Shown piece after piece: positions 29,539-38,468 of a stretch of DNA of 64,000 nucleotides (within the stretch, counting starts at the first letter, position 1; each line of letters opens with the position of its first letter). Origin of the DNA: Caldicellulosiruptor danielii (GTDB taxonomy: Bacteria > Bacillota > Thermoanaerobacteria > Caldicellulosiruptorales > Caldicellulosiruptoraceae). The notes beneath the pieces are model-generated. The model had not been told where the DNA came from and made no database searches. It saw only the letters and a list, made by a program, of their open reading frames with translations. The stretch covers positions 1,573,001 through 1,637,000 of the forward strand of contig NZ_CP139957.1 in the NCBI RefSeq assembly GCF_034343125.1. Reading direction: 5' to 3'. Made by a program: the position numbers and the translations under genes.

Positions 29539-30174
29539 TTACTTTTTGCCAATTCCTTCTTTTAATAGAATCCAAAACTGCGACATAGCATTTTTGAAAT
29601 AATCTATATCGATGTCAAGTGTAGTTGACATGTTTTGCAAAGCTTGTTCAATTATAAATTTTTTCATATAAAAGCCTGCACCTTCTAAAAATATGGCAAT
29701 TACAGTTGGGTCAATGTCATCTCTTATAATCCCTTTTTCTTGGTTGTATTTTATAACTTTTATCAAAAAGTCTCTTGACTGTTTTAAAAACCTCTCATTT
29801 ACCTCATCTCTAAAAGGCGCGTCATGTGAAAAAAATGCACGTTCTATAAGCATGTATTCATGTTTTAGTTCTTTCATTGCAAGCCATATACTTTTTAAAG
29901 AATTTTCATAATAATCAAAAATATTTACATGCACCATATCAAGTTTTTCAAGCAGGTTTAAAAACCTCTGGTAAGAAACTTCTATTGCATAAAAATACAT
30001 ATCTTTCTTGTTTTCAAAGTACTGATACATGCTCCCCTTTGCAACACTGCACTCTTTTGCCATGTCTGAGATATCAACCTCATGATAAGGTTTTTGTGAA
30101 AAGTACCTTATCAATGTATCTGTTACAAGATTTCTTTTCTCCTCTGGAATGTTAAAAAATGTTTGCTTGGGCAT
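29539..30174 (-). CDS. TetR family transcriptional regulator
   Basis: A 211-residue regulator with the TetR helix-turn-helix at residues about 10-55 (YHEVDISDMAKECSVAKGSMYQYFENKKDMYFYAI) and an all-helical ligand-binding domain typical of the YvdT-like subgroup. I start it at ATG 30174, because the upstream GTG is inside the GAGGTGAGG ribosome-binding site. It probably represses the ABC transporter operon directly downstream and itself, through the matching palindromes. Confidence 0.88.
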   Translation of the reverse strand: MPKQTFFNIPEEKRNLVTDTLIRYFSQKPYHEVDISDMAKECSVAKGSMYQYFENKKDMYFYAIEVSYQRFLNLLEKLDMVHVNIFDYYENSLKSIWLAMKELKHEYMLIERAFFSHDAPFRDEVNERFLKQSRDFLIKVIKYNQEKGIIRDDIDPTVIAIFLEGAGFYMKKFIIEQALQNMSTTLDIDIDYFKNAMSQFWILLKEGIGKK

Positions 30175-30194
30175 AAACCTCACCTCAAGATTAT

Positions 30195-30212
30195 TATGAC
30201 TTTCTGGTCACG
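30195..30212. promoter_or_regulatory. Candidate TetR operator before its own gene
   Basis: TATGAC, six bases, GTCACG, 21 bases upstream of the tetR start codon. It matches the operator at 29496-29513 in 14 of 18 positions or close to it, supporting autoregulation. Confidence 0.6.
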
Positions 30213-30305
30213 AGATGTAAAGAAAAATTTTATTTTGATTGAGCTCTGGCACGCAGTATATAAATAAAATAACAAGAAGCGAATCAGTTGTATAAAACAA
30301 ATGGA

Positions 30306-30330
30306 CCTTTGCAAACCAGGTTTGCAAAGG
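30306..30330 (-). terminator. Long perfect palindrome, probable terminator of the hydrogenase-like gene
   Basis: CCTTTGCAAACC, one central A, GGTTTGCAAAGG: a perfect 12-bp inverted repeat. It lies 62 bases after the stop of the hydrogenase-like gene and is followed on the minus strand by ATTTGTTTTATA. A terminator is the simplest reading; a regulator site is possible because the loop is so short. Confidence 0.6.
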
Positions 30331-30392
30331 CCACCACTCTCAATTAGCAAAGCAATTAAGAGCTGTAACTTTCTTGACTTTTCATCCCTTAG

Positions 30393-32261
30393 TTATTTTT
30401 CTTCTAATACGCCTTCCTGTTGAATTAATGCATTGAGCCGTGAAATTTCAGCTGAAATTTCCTCACTTTTTGCCGTTAGCTCCTCACTTAAAGCACTCTC
30501 ATTTACTAAAGAGCTGTTTATACTTTCAATTGTACTCAGTATTCTTTCTGTTAAATTAGGAATCTGGTTCATTAAGTTAATCATGGTATCGAATTCTTTT
30601 TTTACAACAGATGTCTCGACTTTCATTCTATCTGCAAGTTTTCGTATTTCTGTAGCTATAACAGAAAAGCCTTTTGACTCGGTTATTTTTGAAGCTTCAA
30701 TAGAAGCATTTAAAGCATAAAGAGATATACTACTTCCAATATCCTGGAGTATATTGTTGGTTTTGTTTAGAACATCTATTTTTGAAGACAACTCTTTACT
30801 AATATTATCAAGCAACTTAATTTGTTCTAATATACCAGAAACTGCAGAAGATATATTCTCAATTTCTTTAGCATTCTCACTATATCCAACTGCTATTTCT
30901 TGCATACTCCTATCTACAACATCTGTTGCAAATGCCACTTCTTTTATCAACTTTTCAAGTTCAATTTTAGTATTGTGAATTTCATCTAATAACTTGTTAA
31001 TTTGGGTATTCTTATAATACAACTCCTCATTCTCAAGAGACACTTTATCTTTTAAGTAATTAACACAATTTTCTTTCCTGTTATATCCATAATAGATTGC
31101 GATAGCCATTTCTTCGCAAGAATCATATCCACATGCGGAGCAATTCAAATTTCTTCTTTCAGGCGTGGTTTTTAGCATTTCATTGTAGATATTTTCTAAT
31201 ACATCGGCAGAAGGTTTTTCTAAATACTTGCTCTTGTTTTGGTATGTTGTTATATAGTCCTCTAATTTAAGTTTCTTATCAAAAAATTTAAATAGTCTTT
31301 TACTTTTGTACTTGTTAAACGTTCTCTTCTTCATAACATCAAATTCATAATCTATTACGTCGATAGGAGTATCTAATTTAGTAGCTGTTCCTTTATTGCA
31401 TCCCTCGTGGCAGTTTAATATGTCAACAATTAGAGGTTTTTGATTGTCTGGAGTATTCAAATAGTCTTTTTCTAAATACTCAAATATTATATCACCCTCG
31501 ATCTGTTTTACTTTTGCATCTTTGAAATATGCATGGACATTTTCTTTTAAACCGCCTGGTCTGCTAAAAAGTTTTCCTAAATACCCTTCAGCATAATCAA
31601 ATTTTCCTGTATCAGCAGCCTTGTTGTATATATCACCAAATTCTTCTATTAAGGAAACATACGTTACATTCAACTGGACAATATCAGGAAATCTTGCTAT
31701 TTCGTCTTTTTTAGCAATACATGGAGAAATAAAAACTATTGGTTCGGTTTTTTTCAAATATTTTCTCAGATAAATGCTTACACACATCATTGGACTTTGG
31801 ACAGGAATTAGATAATCAAGAAGTTGAGGAATGTGTTTTTCTATGTAATTAACTACTGCAGGGCATGGCTGAGCAATAACACTTTTTTTTGAAAAACGCT
31901 GAATATACCTGATATAAGCCCAAGTGGTTATATCTGCACCAAAAGAAACGTCGTAAACCTCTTTAAATCCAATTTCTCTCAGAGTATTTATGAGCTTTCC
32001 TATTTTGAAATTAGCTCTTGCAGAAGGGGCAACAACTGCAATAGGTTTTACACCAGAAGCTAACATCTCTTTAAGCAAAGTAATATCATCTTTAAATCCC
32101 CTTGCTCCATGATCACAGTGTTTTACACACCTTCCACACTTGATGCAAAAATCATTGTCTGGTTCAATATATTCTCCATCAATAGCATTAGCAAATTGTA
32201 CAGGACATACACGTATACACTTATAACAGTTTACACACTTTTCTTTGTTGATAGTAATCAT
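30393..32261 (-). CDS. [FeFe]-hydrogenase-like protein fused to a chemoreceptor-type signalling domain
   Basis: A 622-residue soluble fusion protein. Two [4Fe-4S] ferredoxin motifs use C9/C12/C15/C19 and C39/C42/C45/C49. The iron-hydrogenase C-terminal domain (about 70-300) carries reduced H-cluster motifs: QPCPAV (C133), SPCIAKKDE (C181) and NCHEGCNKG (C284, C288). A third cysteine cluster follows (CSACGYDSC to C399, a Fes-type motif). Residues about 405-620 are a coiled coil with the methyl-accepting-type hairpin SLYALNASIEASKITESKGFSVIATEIRKLAD. No transmembrane or PAS domain is seen. It is probably a cytoplasmic redox or hydrogen sensor rather than a catalytic hydrogenase; that is inference from domain order. 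Confidence 0.85.
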   Translation of the reverse strand: MITINKEKCVNCYKCIRVCPVQFANAIDGEYIEPDNDFCIKCGRCVKHCDHGARGFKDDITLLKEMLASGVKPIAVVAPSARANFKIGKLINTLREIGFKEVYDVSFGADITTWAYIRYIQRFSKKSVIAQPCPAVVNYIEKHIPQLLDYLIPVQSPMMCVSIYLRKYLKKTEPIVFISPCIAKKDEIARFPDIVQLNVTYVSLIEEFGDIYNKAADTGKFDYAEGYLGKLFSRPGGLKENVHAYFKDAKVKQIEGDIIFEYLEKDYLNTPDNQKPLIVDILNCHEGCNKGTATKLDTPIDVIDYEFDVMKKRTFNKYKSKRLFKFFDKKLKLEDYITTYQNKSKYLEKPSADVLENIYNEMLKTTPERRNLNCSACGYDSCEEMAIAIYYGYNRKENCVNYLKDKVSLENEELYYKNTQINKLLDEIHNTKIELEKLIKEVAFATDVVDRSMQEIAVGYSENAKEIENISSAVSGILEQIKLLDNISKELSSKIDVLNKTNNILQDIGSSISLYALNASIEASKITESKGFSVIATEIRKLADRMKVETSVVKKEFDTMINLMNQIPNLTERILSTIESINSSLVNESALSEELTAKSEEISAEISRLNALIQQEGVLEEK

Positions 32262-32375
32262 TAGATAATCCCCCTATCCATCTCAAACATTTCATTTATA
32301 GAAAATTAACAATTTAGTTTTATCATAATTTTATCACTTTAATTTTTTAATTTGCAATATCACGCATGAATCTTT

Positions 32376-34004
32376 TTAATTTTCAATGCTATTGAAATAC
32401 CTTGAAATAACCTTTCTAAGCTCTTTATTAACCCCTACCCATGGTCTACTTCCCACTTTTACAAAATCTTCTGCTAAAACATATTTCATAACTACACCTG
32501 AACTTGAAGAAAAAGAATAAATTAAAGGTTGGCTATTTTTTTTGTATATTTCAATTTCATAATCCCTTTCAAATAGAGTATTGGCAAAATCAGATTTAGT
32601 TTTTGTCTTGCTAATGCATCTTAAGATATTTTGTATTTCTTTTTTGTCGGTGATGTTTTTTTCCACCCGTAAATTAACCTTCTTGCCGTTTCCACTACCT
32701 TCAGACGGCGCTGGAACATATTTTATCAACTTTATTTTTTCAATATTTGTGGAGTCTTTAATTAGATTATTGTTTGGCAGCAGTATACCAAATATTATAT
32801 AACTACCAAAAAGCACTACAATAGCTGCCACCAACATACCATAAACCTTTTTGAAGGGTGGGGAATATTCAAGTAGTGTTTTTTCGGCATCAGTCAATAT
32901 CTGAATTCTCTTTTTTAGCGAAGGATGGGACTGAATCTTCTCAAGCGGCTTTGAAACATTACCTTTTATGTAGTTAAGTGCATAAATAGATTTCAAAGCA
33001 TTCTCATAAACTTCTCTATCCACCCCACTTTTTAGAACAAATAGGTCTGCCTCAATTTCGGCAATTCTGCTAAAATAACTTATTAGTAAGCAAAATTGTA
33101 ATGTACCTACAAATAAAAGAACTATGATAAAAATACCAAAGAACGTAGAATCTAACATAAAATAGTTAAATAAGCTATCAAATCCAAAGACAAAGGCTAA
33201 ATAATAGAATATTGTTATAACCCAACCCAAAAGTATTTTTCTTACATGGTTTCTTTTTATATGTCCTATTTCGTGAACCATAATTGCCGCAAGCTGGTCT
33301 TCTTTTAAATTTTCTAAAGCATATGAAGTGACTAAAAGCTGAGGTTTAAAAACACCTGCTGCAAAAAGATTTGCAAACTTTTGTCCCATTGTTTCAAGAA
33401 GAATAACTTTTATATCTTCAAGATTAAACTTTTTTAAAACTTCTTTGATGAAAGGATATTCATCTATTTTTAGTTCCTTCTTAGGATATTGCAGATTCAA
33501 AAATATTAACCAAAATAAATAAAACCCTATAAAAATAGAAACAGGTAAAAGATAGGTATATTTATAATTATCAGTTTTTAAATTGGCTAAAATAGGTACG
33601 AAATCTATAAAAAGCATAACAATTAAACCCAAGGAAACAACCACAAACTGCCTTATTACAAATAAACCTTTTAACTTTTGGTCAAAAATTTTTTCATGAA
33701 TTTTATTTGTAAAAAACATTATTACAACATAAATTTCAAAAATTAATAATATCATAAACAAAACAAATTCCCGCAGTCCCTTTACCTTGAGTATCGCTGC
33801 CATCGAAAATCCAGCTAACGCTCCTATTGCTGTGCTAACTACGAATACTGACCATATAAAAAAGGTATTTAGCTTAGTAGCTGCTTCCTCTTTGTTCTTA
33901 CTCTTTTGAAAGCTTGATATAATGTAATTTTTAATGATAAACATAACAATAACGTAAAATGCAATGCATGCCAAATCCAACCCCAACATTCTAATCCAAA
34001 TCAT
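32376..34004 (-). CDS. M48 family membrane zinc metallopeptidase
   Basis: A 542-residue integral membrane protease with HEIGH at residues 244-248 (zinc ligands and catalytic Glu) and a third ligand region in SRIAEIEADLFVLKSG. Several membrane segments precede the motif and two follow it, then an extracytoplasmic tail of about 130 residues. The family includes Ste24/HtpX-type enzymes that act on membrane proteins. I chose ATG 34004 because AAAGGGGG lies about 9 bases before it; upstream residues in the longer frame are not supported. Confidence 0.88.
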   Translation of the reverse strand: MIWIRMLGLDLACIAFYVIVMFIIKNYIISSFQKSKNKEEAATKLNTFFIWSVFVVSTAIGALAGFSMAAILKVKGLREFVLFMILLIFEIYVVIMFFTNKIHEKIFDQKLKGLFVIRQFVVVSLGLIVMLFIDFVPILANLKTDNYKYTYLLPVSIFIGFYLFWLIFLNLQYPKKELKIDEYPFIKEVLKKFNLEDIKVILLETMGQKFANLFAAGVFKPQLLVTSYALENLKEDQLAAIMVHEIGHIKRNHVRKILLGWVITIFYYLAFVFGFDSLFNYFMLDSTFFGIFIIVLLFVGTLQFCLLISYFSRIAEIEADLFVLKSGVDREVYENALKSIYALNYIKGNVSKPLEKIQSHPSLKKRIQILTDAEKTLLEYSPPFKKVYGMLVAAIVVLFGSYIIFGILLPNNNLIKDSTNIEKIKLIKYVPAPSEGSGNGKKVNLRVEKNITDKKEIQNILRCISKTKTKSDFANTLFERDYEIEIYKKNSQPLIYSFSSSSGVVMKYVLAEDFVKVGSRPWVGVNKELRKVISRYFNSIEN

Positions 34005-34072
34005 TGAAAAACCCCCTTTCGTTGTTTTTATCAATCGTATCTTAGAATCTTTCAATTGATAACATTTTATAA

Positions 34073-34106
34073 TAAAAAATCCTTGATGGCAATAACCACC
34101 AAGGAA
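34073..34106 (-). terminator. Intrinsic terminator of the 34.1-kb small gene
   Basis: On the minus strand CCTTGGTGG pairs with CCATCAAGG (one G-U) around a short loop and is followed by ATTTTTTATT. Confidence 0.75.
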
Positions 34107-34134
34107 TAGTTTAATTGTTAAGGTTATATTTCAT

Positions 34135-34500
34135 TTACTTTCTGCACTCTTCTTGAGCTGCATTTTCATTCTTTAACTCTTCTAAAACTTCGCTTGGATT
34201 TACACCAAATCTCTCCAACGAAGCAAGTATACCTAAACAAACTGTTACATGGCAAAATATTCTTTCAGCAAGTTTTTTACCTTTTTCAATTGTTGAAAAC
34301 TCTAAATAGCCGTTTAGCTCATTTTCTACATCTTCTTTTGTAGAGCTGAACATCTCTTTTAGCTCATCAAATGACCTTACAGTTGGTCCAAGTTTAATAG
34401 AAGATTTTTTTGAAAGTTTTGAAGAATGAAATTTTAAATACAAAAGTAAACTTACCACTCCCCCTACGAACCCCACAAAAAAGCTAAATGCACTTGCCAA
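34135..34500 (-). CDS. Small membrane-anchored protein of unknown function
   Basis: A 121-residue protein with one N-terminal membrane segment (residues 4-22, FFVGFVGGVVSLLLYLKF) followed by a charged, mostly helical cytoplasmic domain and a Glu/Asn-rich end. I do not recognise the family. The start is a TTG about 10 bases after AAAGGAG. It has its own terminator and no obvious partner. Confidence 0.6.
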   Translation of the reverse strand: MASAFSFFVGFVGGVVSLLLYLKFHSSKLSKKSSIKLGPTVRSFDELKEMFSSTKEDVENELNGYLEFSTIEKGKKLAERIFCHVTVCLGILASLERFGVNPSEVLEELKNENAAQEECRK

Positions 34501-34635
34501 ACTATCACACTCCTTTGAAATTTTATTATATCATATATTTATGTTACTGATATAAATTTTTCAGCTTATTTAGAAGTGTTTACATTTTATTTAACTCACC
34601 TCCCTTCTTTTTGTTATTTGGAGTTTTTTGGAAAA

Positions 34636-34920
34636 TTATTTTGTTACTATTGGAATTGTTGAACGCCCATTTAAAACAAATTTGTCATGCTGCCAAATTG
34701 ACTTGAACAAGAAAGGCAGATCATAGAACTTTCTCTGAAGATGAGGCTTTTGTTTGTAGTGATGCAGGTAAAATGGTTTTGTTGAAGACTCATCATATAC
34801 TATAATCCATTCATCACAAATAGTTCTCACTCTCACAACCCAAGGTGTAACCTCATAAACTCTAAATCCATACTGTTGAGCCAGTCTTGTTGCTTCTTCA
34901 AACAACCAGTTCTGGCTCAA
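34636..34920 (-). CDS. Small protein of unknown function
   Basis: A 94-residue basic protein rich in Tyr, Trp and His, with no membrane segment; it resembles no family I know. I chose the TTG at 34920 because AAAGGA lies about 9 bases upstream; an in-frame TTG seven codons earlier (34941) is the longer alternative. The sequence around it carries no other gene; between 34921 and 35155 only a terminator for the neighbouring gene is seen. Confidence 0.5.
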   Translation of the reverse strand: MSQNWLFEEATRLAQQYGFRVYEVTPWVVRVRTICDEWIIVYDESSTKPFYLHHYKQKPHLQRKFYDLPFLFKSIWQHDKFVLNGRSTIPIVTK

Positions 34921-35097
34921 AAAATCACATCCTTTCTTCAATGTTTATTTTAAAGCCTTAAAGCTATTTGCTGCACTTTTGCCTTCTTTTTTCTTATTCC
35001 CTCCTTCTCAACCAATCTTGTTTAGTAGCAAGCAGCTATTTTTTTATTATATGTAAAACAATTTTCTAAAAAAGTTCAAATTTTATGCGAAGTTTGA

Positions 35098-35131
35098 AAA
35101 ATAAAAACCACAGGATTTTCAAAGCCTGTGG
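35098..35131 (-). terminator. Intrinsic terminator of the SurA/PrsA-like gene
   Basis: On the minus strand CCACAGG pairs with CCTGTGG around a 10-base loop and is followed by TTTTTATTTTT. Confidence 0.85.
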
Positions 35132-35155
35132 CCTTATTCTATGCAAATACCATTT

Positions 35156-35866
35156 TTAAATATTCTTTTCATATATTGTTATTTTTGCTTTTTTCTTCAA
35201 TGAATTTATATATTCCTTTCTGAAGTTTTCAATTACCAAATTCTTAGACTTGAGCTTGAACTCTTTAAATTTTGCATTAAGCAGTTTTTGAATTGAAAGC
35301 ATATTTCTTGTTTGCTCAATAGCTTTTTTGTCATATTCTTCTCTTGTAATACCCCATCCTTTGATGAGCTTCTCAATTGCATCATTTGCAAACTGTACTC
35401 CTTCAACATCTCCTAAAACCACACCACTCATTATGTCTTGCATTGTTTTCATTGTTTTTTCATAGTAATCTTTTGCTTCTTTTTCTGATACAAAATACCC
35501 TCCTTTTTTAGCAGCCTGAAGCAAAAGAAGATTCTCTATCATGCTCTCTAAAACCTCTCTTTTTGACCTTTGCACAGGCGGCTTTAGAGAATTTGTTTTG
35601 TATTTCTTTAAAAGCTTTTGATAAGATTCTTTTTGCGACAAATAGCTTGCCTCTTCTAACGCATACGCAATCTCTAAATCCTTTTTATAAATCTTTTCAC
35701 CGTTTACCACTGCCACAACTCTATTGTCTTTTGACTGCTGTATTTTTTTTATCTTCTTGCCACACTCTGTCCAAATATCTGCTGAGAAAACTATAGAAAA
35801 GGACATCAAGCTTATAACTGCCACTATTATCAAAGAAAAACTTCTTCTAACTCTCTTTTTCTTCAA
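35156..35866 (-). CDS. Exported SurA/PrsA N-terminal-like protein
   Basis: A 236-residue protein with an N-terminal signal or anchor (residues about 10-29), then a SurA-like chaperone region (VVAVVNGEKIYKKDLEIAYALEEASYLS, SKREVLESMIENLLLLQAAKKGGYFVSEKEA). The parvulin PPIase domain that follows in PrsA and SurA is missing, and the protein ends in a lysine-rich helix. It probably aids folding of exported proteins outside the membrane. It is a single gene with its own terminator. Confidence 0.7.
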   Translation of the reverse strand: MKKKRVRRSFSLIIVAVISLMSFSIVFSADIWTECGKKIKKIQQSKDNRVVAVVNGEKIYKKDLEIAYALEEASYLSQKESYQKLLKKYKTNSLKPPVQRSKREVLESMIENLLLLQAAKKGGYFVSEKEAKDYYEKTMKTMQDIMSGVVLGDVEGVQFANDAIEKLIKGWGITREEYDKKAIEQTRNMLSIQKLLNAKFKEFKLKSKNLVIENFRKEYINSLKKKAKITIYEKNI

Positions 35867-35974
35867 CCTTCTTCACTTCACTTCTTTAATTTACTATCTT
35901 TCTTTATTGTACCAAATATAAGTTATTCAATCAATACTTTGAAGATTAATGAAGACTTAAAAATAAAAAACAGA

Positions 35975-36131
35975 TCATTTCTTAATCCTAAAATACAACG
36001 CCACGTTCACAAGCACAAATTTGACATGCACTCAAATTAGCAATCCAACTACAGTTGCAAAAGTTTTGCCTAACTCCAATGCCAAATGTCGCAGCACCAA
36101 CTGCAATTGTAAGTTCAAAGTCAGTAATATT
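35975..36131 (-). pseudogene. Arsenite efflux pump Acr3, C-terminal remnant
   Basis: Directly after arsC, the minus strand reads TDFELTIAVGAATFGIG in one frame, then FATVVGLLI, a TGA, and VHVKFVLVNVALYFRIKK in the next frame, ending at a TGA. This matches the last helix region of Acr3/ArsB-type arsenite transporters. About 300 residues that should precede it are absent, and the remnant carries a frame shift and a stop. The join to arsC is abrupt, so a deletion has brought them together. arsR and arsC are intact, but this locus no longer encodes a pump. Confidence 0.8.
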
Positions 36132-36522
36132 CCTTTTTAATCCTCTCAAGCAAATCCAAAACCTTCTTCTCTATCTCATCCCTAATTTTTCTAAACTCTT
36201 CGATAGGTTTTCCTGCAGGGTCACTCAAGCCCCAGTCTTCCTTGTGTTTGCAAGGCAGGTGTGGACATTCAACTTTGCAGCCCATTGTGATTAAATAATC
36301 TACCTCTTTTGGAATATCAAAAATTGTCTTTGGAAAGTGGCTTGAGATGTCAATCCCCTTTTCTTTCATAATCTCAATTGCCAACGGATTGACTCTATCT
36401 GCTATTTCTGTACCTGCACTGTAAACCTCGATTAAATCTTTGCCATAGTAACGTGCAAAACCTTCTGCCATCTGGCTTCGGCAGGAATTACCAACACACA
36501 CAAAAGCAACTTTGGGTTTCAT
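36121..36522 (-). CDS. arsC: Arsenate reductase ArsC (thioredoxin-coupled, LMW phosphatase type)
   Basis: A 133-residue reductase of the low-molecular-weight phosphatase fold that reduces arsenate to arsenite. The CX5R loop is CVGNSCR near the N terminus, and the redox cysteines appear in MGCKVECPHLPC, followed by DWGLSDPAGK. I start it at ATG 36522, since AGAAAGGGG lies 9 bases upstream; the ATG three codons earlier abuts that site. It follows arsR by about 43 bases. Without the pump it would raise rather than lower arsenite inside the cell, unless acr3 is encoded elsewhere. Confidence 0.9.
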   Translation of the reverse strand: MKPKVAFVCVGNSCRSQMAEGFARYYGKDLIEVYSAGTEIADRVNPLAIEIMKEKGIDISSHFPKTIFDIPKEVDYLITMGCKVECPHLPCKHKEDWGLSDPAGKPIEEFRKIRDEIEKKVLDLLERIKKEYY

Positions 36523-36565
36523 GCAAAACATCCCCTTTCTTCTTTTTTAATTTTTTACCCAGGTT

Positions 36566-36931
36566 TCAGGTTTTACTAGATTCTTCGGTTGCTTTCTCAC
36601 AGCTAAACCCCTTTTTCTTTTCTTCTTCGAACCTTGCCAAATCACTTTTGAAAGGTTCCCCCGATGAAAGTTTTGTTTTCAAAAACTCACAAAGCTCACC
36701 ATACTCTTTGAAAAATTCATCAGATACGCGATAGTAAATCCACTGTGATGTTTTTTTGCAAGAAACAACTCCTTTGTTCTTTAGCACTTGAAGATGCCTT
36801 GAGACATTCGACTGAGTAAGCCCCAAAATCTTTTCTAATTCGCACACGCAAAGCTCGTCTTCTAAAAGAAGATTTAAAATCCTAAGCCTGTTTTGGTCAC
36901 CCAATGCTTTGAAAATTTCATCAAGGCTCAT
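36566..36931 (-). CDS. arsR: ArsR family metalloregulator
   Basis: A 121-residue winged-helix repressor. The metal site ELCVCEL lies in the alpha-3 helix, as in the As(III)-sensing ArsR group, followed by the recognition helix LTQSNVSRHLQVLKNKG and the wing region WIYYRVSD. I use ATG 36931: the longer frame starts inside the -10 box of the promoter, so it cannot be right. It controls arsR-arsC and formerly acr3. The C-terminal tail is rich in Lys, Glu and Ser. Confidence 0.88.
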   Translation of the reverse strand: MSLDEIFKALGDQNRLRILNLLLEDELCVCELEKILGLTQSNVSRHLQVLKNKGVVSCKKTSQWIYYRVSDEFFKEYGELCEFLKTKLSSGEPFKSDLARFEEEKKKGFSCEKATEESSKT

Positions 36932-36975
36932 ATCTTCCACTCTATCTTTGTATGAGTATATTTGAATTTTATCAT

Positions 36976-37005
36976 ATAGTATCATGATTGTCTTAAATTT
37001 GTCAA
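36976..37005 (-). promoter_or_regulatory. arsRC promoter
   Basis: On the minus strand a perfect -35 TTGACA (37000-37005) and a -10 TACTAT (36976-36981) with an 18-base spacer, about 45 bases before the arsR ATG. Confidence 0.65.
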
Positions 37006-37145
37006 TTAAATTTTGAATTTATATAGAAGAAAACTTTTCAAAAGGCATTAGCTTGTTCTAAAATAAATGTAGAGGCAAAGGATATTGTTGATTCAAACTT
37101 TTATTACAAAAGATTTAATTTCTGCACAAAGGAGATATACCAGCG

Positions 37146-38468
37146 ATGAATGAGAAAATAAAGCTCTACAGACTGTGTTTTGAAAGCCTAAAAGTTTATC
37201 GAAACCTTCTTCATGATAGCGTTCTTGAAAAACTATACAGTTTTATCTGCTATATTGACAATGGAAATCAGGATTTGAAAAGAGTTTTAAATCTTTACAG
37301 CACAGTTTATTACAATCTTTTAGAAGCCGGAAAAGGGTGCAGTTTGAAAGAATACATTGTTGAGAAAATTCTCTTCAGTGAAAATACTTTTACAAAATTG
37401 GCAGCAAAAAGTATTAACAATATAGCAATAAATGAGAGTGTTAAAAAAGCTGCAGCTTGTGATTTAGACTGCCTTGAGTTCATATCAAACTTTTCAGCAA
37501 AAGAGATAAAAGATTATTTAAAAGATTCTGCTGCCTTACCAGACTTTTTAGCTGAAAGTTTTTTAGAATTTAAAGGCACAAATACCATGTTGCACAACAC
37601 CATTGATAATTCTACAGAAACCATCATTGAAAAATTTTTGAATATAACTCCCTGGAGCAGTTTAATTGAGGAGCTTGTAGAATTCCACAAACAAAATGGC
37701 TTTGGAATTTTTGCAAGGTACAAAGGCTTTTCATGGGACGGTGAAAAGCTTATCGGCATTGAGAATTTAGATCCAATAAGACTTGATGACCTTGTAAATA
37801 TTGAAAGGCAGAAGAAGATTGTTGTTGAAAACACTTTGGCGTTTTTAAATGGCCAAAGAGTTAACAATATCCTGCTCTATGGCAGCAGAGGAACTGGAAA
37901 GTCATCAACTGTAAAAGCTCTTTTGAACCAGTTTCATCACATGGGTTTGAGAATTGTTGAGGTATACAAAGACCAGCTTTACACTTTTCCAAAATTAATA
38001 AGAATCTTAAGAGATGTTCCACTTAAGTTTATAATCTTTGTAGATGATTTGGCTTTTGAAGACATCGAGGAAAACTATACCAAACTAAAAGCCATTTTAG
38101 AAGGTTCTTTAGAAGCAATGCCTCAAAATGTTGTGATATATGCAACTTCAAATAGAAGACATCTTGTAAAAGAAAGGTTCAGCGACAGAAACACTCTTTC
38201 TGATGATGAAGTACACCCTCGAGACACTTTAGAAGAAAAACTTTCTCTTGCTGACAGGTTCGGAATAATAGTCACATACCCATCCCCAACCCAGCAGGAA
38301 TACCTTGCAATTGTTGAGGAGATTGCAAAGAAAAGGGGAATTGAGATTACAGAAAAGCTTCACAGGCTTGCTCTGCAGTGGGAGATGAACTACAATGGTC
38401 GTTCAGCAAGAACAGCTAAGCAGTTTGTTGATTGGTATGAGGCACAGATTAAAATGGAAAAGGGCTAA
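37146..38468 (+). CDS. DUF815-family AAA+ ATPase
   Basis: A 440-residue protein with a helical N-terminal half and an AAA+ ATPase domain from about residue 220. Walker A is GSRGTGKSS, Walker B is IIFVDDLAF, and sensor 1 is in VVIYATSNRRHL. This is the DUF815 architecture, common in bacteria but without a settled function. It follows an AAAGGAGA ribosome-binding site and ends in its own terminator. Its neighbours on either side are on the other strand, so it is a single-gene unit. Confidence 0.85.
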   Translation: MNEKIKLYRLCFESLKVYRNLLHDSVLEKLYSFICYIDNGNQDLKRVLNLYSTVYYNLLEAGKGCSLKEYIVEKILFSENTFTKLAAKSINNIAINESVKKAAACDLDCLEFISNFSAKEIKDYLKDSAALPDFLAESFLEFKGTNTMLHNTIDNSTETIIEKFLNITPWSSLIEELVEFHKQNGFGIFARYKGFSWDGEKLIGIENLDPIRLDDLVNIERQKKIVVENTLAFLNGQRVNNILLYGSRGTGKSSTVKALLNQFHHMGLRIVEVYKDQLYTFPKLIRILRDVPLKFIIFVDDLAFEDIEENYTKLKAILEGSLEAMPQNVVIYATSNRRHLVKERFSDRNTLSDDEVHPRDTLEEKLSLADRFGIIVTYPSPTQQEYLAIVEEIAKKRGIEITEKLHRLALQWEMNYNGRSARTAKQFVDWYEAQIKMEKG

